This document shows positions 21,001 to 28,439 of a stretch of 64,000 bases of DNA, piece after piece. The notes below the pieces were generated by a model. The model made no database searches, was not told the origin of the DNA, and worked only from the letters and a program-made list of their open reading frames with translations. Position numbers and translations under genes: made by a program. The DNA is from Sphaerimonospora sp050942215. Its GTDB lineage: Bacteria; Actinomycetota; Actinomycetes; Streptosporangiales; Streptosporangiaceae. Each line of letters opens with the position of its first letter. The first letter of the stretch is position 1. The stretch lies in contig NZ_CP192056.1 of the NCBI RefSeq assembly GCF_050942215.1, forward strand, positions 186,001 to 250,000, in the 5' to 3' direction.

Positions 21001-22641
21001 GTGCGAGTGGACGCGAGCGAGCGAGGCGAGGCGAGACGGATGGCGTCGGGGGAACGCATCGGGAACTCCATCGGCGACCTCATCGGGCGCCCGGGTGGAG
21101 ACCTCACCGGGCACCCAGGTGGCTTCACCGGGCACCCAGGAGACTTCATCGGGCGCCCGGGTGGAAACCTCATCGGGCACTCCGGTGGAGGCTTCATCGG
21201 GCACTTCATCGGGGGTGAGTGGGTGCCCGCCGAGTCCGCCAGGTCGTACCGGAAGCGCTCCCCCTGGTCAGGCGAGGTCGTCGCCGACGTGGCGGCCGGC
21301 GACGGAGAAGACGCGCGGCGGGCCGTCGCCGCCGCCCACGAGGCATTCGAGAGCTGGGCCGGGGCGCAGCCCTGGCGGCGGCAGCAGATCTTCCTGCGCG
21401 CGGCCGACGTGCTCGAACGCCGCCGCGACGAGGTGCTCTGCTCCCTCGCCGTCGAGACCGGGTGCGGCCGCGTCTTCGGCGATGTCCAGGTCGACTTCAC
21501 GCTCAAGCTCCTCCGGCAGGCCGCCCAGCTGGGCTACCGGCCGGTCGGGGAGCTGCTGCCCTCGGACGTGGCGGGCGGCAGGGCGGCGGCGATCCGGCGG
21601 CCGGTGGGCGTGGTCGCGGCGATAGCGCCGTGGAACGCCTCGCTCACGCTGGCCGGCCGGGCGGTCATCGGGCCGCTCGCCCTCGGCAACACGGTCGTGC
21701 TGAAGCCCTCGGAGGAGTCTCCGTACACGGGGGGCGCGCTCTGGGCGGAGATCCTCCAGGAGGCCGGCCTGCCGTCCGGTGTGTTCAACGTCGTCACCCA
21801 TGCCCCGGGTGAGGCCGGGGCGGTGGGCGACGCGCTGCTCGCGAGCCGCCTCGTCAAGCGGGTCAACTTCACGGGGTCGACGCCGACGGGCAGGCGGCTG
21901 GCCGAGAAGGCCGGGACGTACCTGAAGCGTGTCGTGCTCCAGCTCAGCGGCCAGAACCCGCTGATCGTCACGGACGACGCCGATGTCGGGTACGCCGTGG
22001 AAGCCGCGGCCTACGGCGCCTTCGTCCACCAGGGGCAGGTGTGCATGTGCGCGCGGCGCGTCTACGTCGAACGGCCGGTGGCCGAGGAGTTCACCACCCG
22101 ATTCGCGGCGAAGGCGGCGACGCTGCCGACCGGCGATCCCTCGGATCCGGCCACCGTGGTGGGCCCGGTGATCAACGAATGGGCCCTGGCACTCCTGGAC
22201 CGCCGGGTCAACGAGGCGGTGGAGCTCGGCGCCCGCGTCCTGGCCGGTGGCGTCCCGGCGCCGCCGTGCTATCCGGCCACCGTTCTCGCCGACGTCCCGG
22301 ACGAGGCCGAGATCGCGCAGGGGGAGACCTTCGGGCCGGTGGTGATCGTGGAGGTCGTCGACTCCGCGGAGGAGGCGGTGGCCCGGGCCAACGAGTCGGA
22401 TCTCGGTCTGGCCGCGTCGATCATCACCGGCGACGTCCGCCGTGGTCTGCGGCTCGCGTCGAGGCTGGAGGCCGGCATCGTCCACGTGAACGACCAGCCC
22501 GTCAACGATGAGCCGCAGATGCCGTTCGGCGGGGTCAAGGACAGCGGCTGGGGCCGCTTCGGCCTCGGTTTCGCCGCCGAGGAGTTCTGCGAGCTCCAGT
22601 GGGTCACCGTACGGGACCAGGATCGCGAGTTCCCCTTCTGA
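21001..22641 (+). CDS. Aldehyde dehydrogenase with repeat-extended N terminus and Glu-to-Gln at the general-base site
   Basis: The ALDH fold starts at FIGGEWVPAESARSYRKRSP and runs to the EFPF C terminus. It has FTGSTPTGRR, the catalytic Cys in GQVCMCARR, and ETFGPVVIVE. Two features are odd. The segment that normally reads ELGG with the general-base Glu reads LQLSGQNP here, so Glu is replaced by Gln. The first 70 residues are mostly 7-8 residue Gly/His/Pro repeats (IGRPGGDL, TGHPGGF) from DNA repeats. GTG 21001 gives 546 residues; ATG 21040 is an alternative start. The closest relatives by pattern are aromatic (vanillin/salicylaldehyde) dehydrogenases. Activity with the Gln is uncertain. Confidence 0.85.
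   Translation: MRVDASERGEARRMASGERIGNSIGDLIGRPGGDLTGHPGGFTGHPGDFIGRPGGNLIGHSGGGFIGHFIGGEWVPAESARSYRKRSPWSGEVVADVAAGDGEDARRAVAAAHEAFESWAGAQPWRRQQIFLRAADVLERRRDEVLCSLAVETGCGRVFGDVQVDFTLKLLRQAAQLGYRPVGELLPSDVAGGRAAAIRRPVGVVAAIAPWNASLTLAGRAVIGPLALGNTVVLKPSEESPYTGGALWAEILQEAGLPSGVFNVVTHAPGEAGAVGDALLASRLVKRVNFTGSTPTGRRLAEKAGTYLKRVVLQLSGQNPLIVTDDADVGYAVEAAAYGAFVHQGQVCMCARRVYVERPVAEEFTTRFAAKAATLPTGDPSDPATVVGPVINEWALALLDRRVNEAVELGARVLAGGVPAPPCYPATVLADVPDEAEIAQGETFGPVVIVEVVDSAEEAVARANESDLGLAASIITGDVRRGLRLASRLEAGIVHVNDQPVNDEPQMPFGGVKDSGWGRFGLGFAAEEFCELQWVTVRDQDREFPF
21082..21207 (+). repeat. Six tandem 12-24 bp repeats encoding the N-terminal extension of the ALDH
   Basis: Units begin at 21082, 21106, 21127, 21148, 21172 and 21196 (24, 21, 21, 24, 24 and 12 bp). 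Each begins (A/A)TCGGGC or ACCGGGC and ends in ACCTC or CTTC. All are multiples of three, and the last runs into the conserved FIGGEW coding segment, as if the start of the ALDH domain itself was the source of the expansion. Confidence 0.9.
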
Positions 22642-22879
22642 CGAGGGCGTTGGGCCCCTTCTCGCGGCGGAGAACGGCGCCGTCTCGGGTGCCGAGGGTT
22701 CTCGCCGTGTCCGCCCGCACGGGCGTGTACGACATGTCCGTTCACGACTTTCGAGCGGTTTCCGCCGCTCCGGCTCGGCTCGGTGGCCGACGCCTCGTTC
22801 ACCTGTATGCTGCGCCATGCCGGGAAGGAGGCTGCTTGGCCGCATATGAAGCTCCTTGCCGGTTATGAGGAGGGGCTTC

Positions 22880-23233
22880 ATGGCACGTTCGATGACCGTC
22901 GGCTGGACAGGCGCGATTCTCGGTGTTCTCCTGCTGGCCGGTTGCTCCTCCGACCAGTTGGGCGACCGCGGCGGCAGGGACGGCGCGCCGCCGGACAAGG
23001 TCGGCGACGTCGACCACATCGAGGTCTTCCGAAACGCGGACAATTTCCCCAACATCGCCCGCGTCTGCATCGAGGGTCTGGCCTTCGTCAGCACGTCCAG
23101 CGGGAAGCGCGGAGAGAGCGGCGTCGCCAATCCGGCGCTGCTGCGCGTCCCCGAATGGGACGCCAAGTGCCGGGGCCACGCGAAGCCCGGCACGGTCCCC
23201 GAGACGACCTCCCCGCCGACGCCGCTCGGCTGA
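22880..23233 (+). CDS. Small secreted lipoprotein of unknown function
   Basis: ATG 22880 follows GAGGAGGGG at good spacing and gives 117 residues. A signal peptide ends in the lipobox LLAGC, then SSDQLGDRGG. The mature part has an FRNADNFPNIARVCIEGLAF segment with a short Cys-containing C-terminal region (EWDAKC) and a Pro/Thr-rich tail. Two Cys in the mature domain could form a disulfide. Similar short lipoproteins are common in phages and actinomycetes, but no function is assignable. It is convergent with the siderophore-binding protein gene. Confidence 0.75.
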   Translation: MARSMTVGWTGAILGVLLLAGCSSDQLGDRGGRDGAPPDKVGDVDHIEVFRNADNFPNIARVCIEGLAFVSTSSGKRGESGVANPALLRVPEWDAKCRGHAKPGTVPETTSPPTPLG

Positions 23234-23287
23234 CGCCGTCGCCCGGCGTACCCCGAGGAGCGGAGCGGGAGGGAGCGAGGACCGCAC

Positions 23288-23314
23288 GCCAAGCCCCGCT
23301 CGGCGGGGCCTGGC
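23288..23314. terminator. Hairpin between convergent genes
   Basis: GCCCCGC (23293-23299) and GCGGGGC (23303-23309) form a 7-bp stem with a 3-base loop. Flanking GCCA and TGGC extend it by four pairs past one bulge on each side. Confidence 0.6.
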
Positions 23315-23404
23315 AGCGGACCGGAGCTTCCTCCCGGCGCAGCGACCGCGCCGATCAGGGAGTGTCCGTTACTCGACCGATGCTCTAAGCGTTCTCCGGA
23401 TGGG

Positions 23405-24472
23405 TCAGCCGACCTTCTCGGCGTTCTGGATGGCCTTGGCGAGGTTCTCCAGCATGGGGGCGGCGCCGGTGTACGAGAGGCGGGGCACCCCGCCGTCCCA
23501 CGACTCCACCTGGCCCGCCTTGACGGCGGCGAGCCGCGTCCAGGCGGGCTTGGCCGCGAGGGCGTCGGGCTGGAGGGCGCTGCTGCGGTTGTCGAGCATG
23601 ATCACGTCGGCCTGGTACTTGTCGGAGTTCTCCCAGCTCAGGCTCTCGTAGTAGCCGCCGGTGTCGAGCTTGTCCGGCTGCACGAAGTCGACCCCGAGCT
23701 CGGCTAGGTAGATCAGGTCGGTGAGGGTCTTCGGGTTCGACACGTACAGCAGGTCGGGGCTGCCGGAGGCGGCCATGACCTTGATGCCGGGCTTGGCGGC
23801 CACCGCCTGGCGCACCATCTCGGACGCCGCCTCGAACCGGGCCTTGGCCTCGGCCACCTTGGGCGCGTTGAGGTCGGCGCCGAGGGAGGCGGCCAGCTCG
23901 GCGTACCGCTCGATCGGCTGGGTGATCGGCACCCGGGCGACGTTGATCGCGATGCTGGGGGCCAGCTTCAGGATCTTGTCCTTGCTCTCGTCCGGGACGT
24001 ACCACAGCGCGCCGGGGTCGTACATGTGGGTGACGAGGAGGTCGGGTCGCAGGGTCGCGTACTTCTCGATGTTGAACTCGCCCCACACGTTGCCGACGAT
24101 CGTCACCTTGTCGACGTCCAGGTCGCCCGCCATGGGGTCGGTGGTGCCGTCGTCCCGCACGGTCTCGCCGAAGACCCCGACGACCTTCTCGTCGAGGCCG
24201 AAGTCGACGAGGGCCGCGGCCGTGCCGGTGAAGGCGACGATGCGTGCGGGGGCCGTGTCGGCGGTGACGGTCTCCCCTCGGTCGTCCTTGAACGACCACG
24301 GCCCGGCGGCGCTCTCCTGTGCCGCCGGGGCGGACGACTGGGACGCCGTCCCCGAGCCGCTCGCCCCGCATCCGGCGAGCAGGACGCCGGCCGCGGCGGC
24401 GGCGCCCAGGGCCAGCAGGCGACGGCGGGATGGCCTGGGGGAGGTCGCCGAATGTGACGGAAGTTGCGACAT
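23405..24472 (-). CDS. Ferric-siderophore ABC transporter substrate-binding lipoprotein (FecB/FepB type)
   Basis: ATG 24472 gives 355 residues. The N terminus has a twin-arginine-like SRRRLLALG and a lipobox LLAGC, so it is probably a Tat- or Sec-exported lipoprotein. The mature part is a class III (TroA/BtuF-fold) binding protein, with RIVAFTGTAAALVDFGLDEKVVG near 80-100, LLVTHMYDPG and WVPDES-type features. It captures a ferric siderophore for the divergent permease/ATPase genes. Two iron boxes lie in the shared promoter. The open frame extends upstream through that promoter, but the homology starts at this ATG. Confidence 0.9.
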   Translation of the reverse strand: MSQLPSHSATSPRPSRRRLLALGAAAAAGVLLAGCGASGSGTASQSSAPAAQESAAGPWSFKDDRGETVTADTAPARIVAFTGTAAALVDFGLDEKVVGVFGETVRDDGTTDPMAGDLDVDKVTIVGNVWGEFNIEKYATLRPDLLVTHMYDPGALWYVPDESKDKILKLAPSIAINVARVPITQPIERYAELAASLGADLNAPKVAEAKARFEAASEMVRQAVAAKPGIKVMAASGSPDLLYVSNPKTLTDLIYLAELGVDFVQPDKLDTGGYYESLSWENSDKYQADVIMLDNRSSALQPDALAAKPAWTRLAAVKAGQVESWDGGVPRLSYTGAAPMLENLAKAIQNAEKVG

Positions 24473-24504
24473 GGGGTGGATCGTCCTTCTTTCCTGGCAT
24501 AACC

Positions 24505-24523
24505 TTTGGTTAGCCTTACCTAA
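24505..24523. promoter_or_regulatory. Iron box (DmdR/IdeR-type), proximal to the binding-protein gene
   Basis: TTTGGTTAGCCTTACCTAA matches the DtxR-family consensus TTAGGTTAGGCTAACCTAA at 16 of 19 positions. It lies about 33 bp upstream of the binding-protein start and predicts repression by iron-loaded DmdR/IdeR. Confidence 0.8.
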
Positions 24524-24537
24524 TCGTGACCATAGTT

Positions 24538-24556
24538 TTAGGGTAACCTCACCTAA
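24538..24556. promoter_or_regulatory. Iron box (DmdR/IdeR-type), proximal to the permease operon
   Basis: TTAGGGTAACCTCACCTAA matches the DtxR-family consensus at 15 of 19 positions. It lies about 44 bp upstream of the first permease start, 14 bp from the other box. Confidence 0.8.
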
Positions 24557-24599
24557 GTTGTCCAGCCAGTACGGCACGCCGCCTCTCCCGGAGACTCCC

Positions 24600-25682
24600 A
24601 TGGTCGTCACACAGTCCCCCGAGGTGTCGCGAGCCTTCGTGCCGGCGCGGACGTCCACGGAGGAGTCCGTACCTGCCGATGGGGCGCCGGGGACACGGCA
24701 CGCGCTGCGTGCGGCCGGTCTGCTGGGCGCGGTGCTCGTGCTCCTCGTCGTTGTCGTGCTCAGCATCGGCTTCGGAGCCAGGCAGCTTTCCGTCGGGGAG
24801 GTCTGGCACGGGCTCTTCGACGGGGGCTCGGCCGCCTCGACCGTGGTGCGGGACATGCGGCTGCCGCGTACGCTGCTCGGGCTGCTCGCCGGGATGGCGC
24901 TGGGCGTGGCGGGCTGCGTGATGCAGGCCCTGACCCGCAACCCGCTCGCCGATCCGGGCCTGCTCGGCATCAACGCGGGCGCCTCGGCCGCCGTGGCCAC
25001 GGCCACCGCGGTCCTGGGGATGGCGGCGTTCGAAAGCTACGTGTGGTTCGCCATGGGCGGCGCCGCCGCCGTCTCGGTGCTGGTCTACGTCGTGGGCGGC
25101 GGGCGTGGCGCGACCCCGGCCCGGCTGACCCTGGCCGGCGCCGCGCTCAACGCCGCGCTCTTCTCCTACGTCAGCGCGATGATGCTGCTCGACGGCGACT
25201 CGCTGGAGAAGATGCGCTTTTGGACCGTGGGCTCGCTGGCGAGCGCGCAGACCGCGACGTGGGTCGGGATGCTGCCGTTCGTGGCGGCGGGTCTGCTGGT
25301 CGCGCTGGCGCTGGCCCGGCCGCTCAACGCCCTCGCGCTCGGCGACGACTCCGCCCGCGCGCTCGGCGCCCGCCCCGCCCAGGTGCGGGCCTTCGCGCTC
25401 CTCGCGGTGACGCTGCTGTGCGGGGCCGCCACAGCGGCCTGCGGCCCGATCGTCTTCGTGGGGCTGATGGTGCCCCATCTCGTCCGCTCGCTGACCGGCC
25501 CCGACCTGCGCTGGATGCTTCCCTACTGCGCGGTGCTCGCGCCCGTGCTCCTGCTCGGCGCCGACGTGCTCGGCCGGCTGCTCGGCAGTCCCGGCGAGTT
25601 GCAGGTGGGGATCGTGACGGCGGTGCTGGGCGGCCCGTTCTTCCTGTACTTCGTGCGCCGGGTCCGGATGGTGCGCGTATGA
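24600..25682 (+). CDS. Ferric-siderophore ABC transporter permease (FecCD family), first subunit
   Basis: ATG 24600 gives 360 residues. After a 30-residue cytoplasmic tail come about nine or ten membrane helices, with the FecCD motifs RLPRTLLGLLAGMALGVAG, TRNPLADPGLLGINAGAS and GPIVFVGLMVPHLVR. It forms the channel with the next gene, whose ATG overlaps its stop (ATGA). Expression should be iron-repressed from the two upstream boxes. Confidence 0.92.
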   Translation: MVVTQSPEVSRAFVPARTSTEESVPADGAPGTRHALRAAGLLGAVLVLLVVVVLSIGFGARQLSVGEVWHGLFDGGSAASTVVRDMRLPRTLLGLLAGMALGVAGCVMQALTRNPLADPGLLGINAGASAAVATATAVLGMAAFESYVWFAMGGAAAVSVLVYVVGGGRGATPARLTLAGAALNAALFSYVSAMMLLDGDSLEKMRFWTVGSLASAQTATWVGMLPFVAAGLLVALALARPLNALALGDDSARALGARPAQVRAFALLAVTLLCGAATAACGPIVFVGLMVPHLVRSLTGPDLRWMLPYCAVLAPVLLLGADVLGRLLGSPGELQVGIVTAVLGGPFFLYFVRRVRMVRV

Positions 25683-26707
25683 GTGTCATACGCCTTCCGG
25701 GGGACCGTTCCGTACGGGTGAACCCGCGGACGCTGGCCGTCGCGACGGGCTGCGCGCTGCTGGCGCTCGCCGCCGGCGTCCTGACGGTCGGCGACGGGGA
25801 CTACCCGATGAGCCCGGCCGAGGTCCTGCGCACCATCGCCGGCGCGGGCACCCCGGCCCAGGACTTCATCGTCAACGAGCTCAGGCTGCCCCGGGTGGTC
25901 ACCGCGCTGCTCGTCGGCTCGGCCCTGGCCCTGGCGGGCGCGCTGTTCCAGTCGCTCGTACGCAACCCGCTGGGCAGCCCCGACATCCTGGGCTTCACCC
26001 AGGGCGCTGCGACCGGCGCGCTCGTCGTGGTCGTCGCAGGCGGCGGCAGCCTGGCGCTGTCCGGCGGCGCGGTGCTCGGCGGCGTCCTCACCGGCGTCGT
26101 GATCTACGCCCTGGCCTGGCGGGGCGGACTCCACGGCCAGCGGCTCGTGCTGATCGGCATCGGCGCGGCGGCCATCCTCACCGGCGTGAACGGCTACCTG
26201 CTGACCAGGGCCCAGCACATGGAGGCGGCGCGTGCCGTGCTGTGGCTCACCGGCAGTCTGGACGGCCGGGGCTGGGACGACGCGCTGCCGCTGCTGGCCG
26301 CGATGGCCGTGCTCGTCCCGGCGGTGCTCCTCTGCTGCGGCCGGGCCCTGCATGTGATCGAGATGGGCGACGACCTGGCGAGGGGCCTCGGCATCCGGGT
26401 CGAACGCGTCCGCCTGATCATGCTGGCGGCGGCCGTGCTGCTCGCCTCGCTCGCGGCGGCGGCCGCCGGGCCGGTGGCTTTCGTGGCGCTGGTCGCGCCC
26501 CAGGTCGCCAAGCGGATGACCGGGGCGTCCGGGCCGAACCTGGTCGCCTCGATGTGCACGGGCGCCGGCCTGCTGGTGGCGGCCGACTGGGCCGCGCAGC
26601 GGCTGTTCGGTGAGCGCCTGCTCCCGGTCGGCGTGCTGACCGGCGTGCTCGGCGGCGGTTATCTCGTCTGGTTGCTCGCCGTAGAGCGCAGGGCAGGACG
26701 GATATGA
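25679..26707 (+). CDS. Ferric-siderophore ABC transporter permease (FecCD family), second subunit
   Basis: The 342-residue protein starts in an ATGA overlap with the first permease. It shows RLPRVVTALLVGSALALAG, VRNPLGSPDILGFTQGA (the second-subunit variant) and AGPVAFVALVAPQVAKRM. It overlaps the ATPase gene in the same way, so all three products should be made in fixed proportion. Confidence 0.92.
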   Translation: MSVIRLPGDRSVRVNPRTLAVATGCALLALAAGVLTVGDGDYPMSPAEVLRTIAGAGTPAQDFIVNELRLPRVVTALLVGSALALAGALFQSLVRNPLGSPDILGFTQGAATGALVVVVAGGGSLALSGGAVLGGVLTGVVIYALAWRGGLHGQRLVLIGIGAAAILTGVNGYLLTRAQHMEAARAVLWLTGSLDGRGWDDALPLLAAMAVLVPAVLLCCGRALHVIEMGDDLARGLGIRVERVRLIMLAAAVLLASLAAAAAGPVAFVALVAPQVAKRMTGASGPNLVASMCTGAGLLVAADWAAQRLFGERLLPVGVLTGVLGGGYLVWLLAVERRAGRI

Positions 26708-27600
26708 CGGAATCGGGTAGCCGGAAGGTTGAGGGAATGGGACACGAAGGCGCACCGTCACGGCTGGGCGGCAGCGGGCTGACCCTCGCCTACGACAGGC
26801 GGGTCATCGCGGAAGACCTGACCGTGGCCATCCCGGACCGGTCCTTCACCGTGATCGTCGGACCCAACGCCTGCGGCAAGTCCACGCTGCTGCGTGCCCT
26901 GTCGCGGACGCTCAAGCCGGCGGCCGGATCCGTGCTGCTCGACGGGCGGGACATCGCGGCGCTGCCCGCCAAGAAGATCGCCCGCGTTCTGGGCCTGCTG
27001 CCCCAGACGTCCATCGCACCCGACGGCATCACGGTCGCCGACCTGGTCGGCCGCGGACGCTATCCGCACCAGTCGCTGCTGCGTCAGTGGTCGAGGGAGG
27101 ACGAACGCGTCGTGCGGGAGTCGATGGCGGCGACCGGGGTGGCCGATCTCGCCGCCCGCCCGGTCGACGAGCTGTCCGGCGGCCAGCGCCAGCGCGTGTG
27201 GATCGCGATGGCCCTCGCGCAGGAGACGCCGCTGCTTCTGCTCGACGAGCCGACGACCTATCTCGACATCGCGCACCAGATCGAGATCCTCGACCTGTGC
27301 GCGCGGCTGCACGAGGAGGAGGGACGGACGCTGGTGGCCGTGCTCCACGACCTGAACCACGCCGCCCGCTACGCGACCCACCTGATCGCGATGCGCGACG
27401 GCCGGGTGGTGGCCTCCGGGACGCCGAAGGACATCGTGACCGCCGACCTGATGCATGAGGTCTTCCGGCTGCCCTGCCGAGTGATCGACGACCCGGAGAC
27501 CGGCACCCCGCTCGTCGTCCCCGCCGCCCGGCGGAGTGCCGCACGGGTGGCGGAAGGAGCCGTGGCGGAAGGCGCTGTGGCGGAAGGCGCGATGGCGTGA
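26704..27600 (+). CDS. Ferric-siderophore ABC transporter ATP-binding protein (FepC/FecE type)
   Basis: The 298-residue protein has Walker A GPNACGKST (about 58-66), the Q-loop LLPQTS, signature LSGGQRQR, Walker B LLLLDEPTTYLDIAHQ (with the family-typical Tyr-Leu-Asp) and switch VLHDLNHA. It energises the two permeases. The C terminus ends in three EGAVA-type pentapeptide repeats from a 15-bp DNA unit (27547-27591), a lineage-specific addition. Its start overlaps the permease stop. Confidence 0.93.
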   Translation: MTESGSRKVEGMGHEGAPSRLGGSGLTLAYDRRVIAEDLTVAIPDRSFTVIVGPNACGKSTLLRALSRTLKPAAGSVLLDGRDIAALPAKKIARVLGLLPQTSIAPDGITVADLVGRGRYPHQSLLRQWSREDERVVRESMAATGVADLAARPVDELSGGQRQRVWIAMALAQETPLLLLDEPTTYLDIAHQIEILDLCARLHEEEGRTLVAVLHDLNHAARYATHLIAMRDGRVVASGTPKDIVTADLMHEVFRLPCRVIDDPETGTPLVVPAARRSAARVAEGAVAEGAVAEGAMA

Positions 27601-27659
27601 GCGTCGCCGTACGCCGAGTGCCTCCGGGAGATCCAGCACCGTCCCGACAGGAGAGATCA

Positions 27660-28406
27660 GTGCCGCTGCTCGACACCCTTTCGAAACACCTGGAGAGCCT
27701 CGCCGCCGCGCAGGGCGGCGTGCTGGGCGTGCCGCCGGGGCTGGTCGCGGACGACTCCCCGGGCTGGGTCAGCGCCACCGACCTGCTGCGGAAGCCGTAC
27801 GACGGGCTGCGCGCACTTGTCGACGAGACGGCGGATCGGTGGGGCGCCGCGCCCCACGTGGGGGCGGCGCTGCTGTGGAAGACGTACGGCTACTGGCACA
27901 CCCTCCCGATGGTGCTCGGCTGGGCGCTCGAGCGCCGGGTGCCGCTCATGCGCCTCGGCGACACGCTGGTCAGATCGTCACCGGCGGGGGTGACCGTCGC
28001 CGCCGCCGAGGTGACCGTCGCGGTCCTTCCCGACGATCCGCTGGCCGGCGCCCCCGGCACGATCGTCGTTACCGACCTGGCGGCGGCCATCCGCGGGTCG
28101 CTCATGGACGGCCAGCTCCCGTTGATCAAGGCGCTGAACGACCTGACCAAGGTGGGCGAGCGCTCGCTGTGGGGCTCGACGGCCGAGGCGATCGTCCACC
28201 CGATCACGCGCCTCGGCTCGGACGGCGCGGACGGCGGCGGGGCCGGGGCCTGCGGCGCTGCGGCGCGGCTGCTGGACGCGATCGGGGCGCCCGTGGCGGG
28301 GCTGGTCGTGCCCGAGGGCGACACCTTCCGCCGGCGCACCTGCTGCCTGTGGATCACCGTCGAGTCCGCGGACCCCTGCTCCACCTGCTGCGTTCGCCGG
28401 CCGTGA
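27660..28406 (+). CDS. FhuF-family ferric-siderophore reductase (2Fe-2S)
   Basis: The C terminus reads RTCCLWITVESADPCSTCC, which contains the C-C-x10-C-x2-C motif that binds the 2Fe-2S cluster in FhuF. The rest (WKTYGYWHTLPMVLGWALERRVPLM and a late SLWGSTAEAI) fits the FhuF/IucA-like reductase family. It would reduce ferric iron in the imported siderophore inside the cell to release it. GTG 27660 has AGGAGAG five bases upstream, giving 248 residues. GTG 27597, overlapping the ATPase stop, is in frame and would add 21 residues. It is the last gene of the iron operon. Confidence 0.88.
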   Translation: MPLLDTLSKHLESLAAAQGGVLGVPPGLVADDSPGWVSATDLLRKPYDGLRALVDETADRWGAAPHVGAALLWKTYGYWHTLPMVLGWALERRVPLMRLGDTLVRSSPAGVTVAAAEVTVAVLPDDPLAGAPGTIVVTDLAAAIRGSLMDGQLPLIKALNDLTKVGERSLWGSTAEAIVHPITRLGSDGADGGGAGACGAAARLLDAIGAPVAGLVVPEGDTFRRRTCCLWITVESADPCSTCCVRRP

Positions 28407-28416
28407 CATCCGGCCG

Positions 28417-28439
28417 GACGACACGGCGCCGTCCTCGTC
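28417..28439. terminator. Imperfect hairpin between convergent genes
   Basis: GACGACACGGC pairs imperfectly with GCCGTCCTCGTC in the 31-bp space between two convergent stop codons. Confidence 0.35.

Noticed and set aside
22642..22879. Gene in the gap between the second ALDH and the small lipoprotein
   Set aside because: Open frames on both strands lack starts, ribosome binding sites and family features.
23721..24599. Extension of the first siderophore permease upstream to 23721
   Set aside because: It would run through both iron boxes and antisense to the binding-protein gene; homology starts after ATG 24600.
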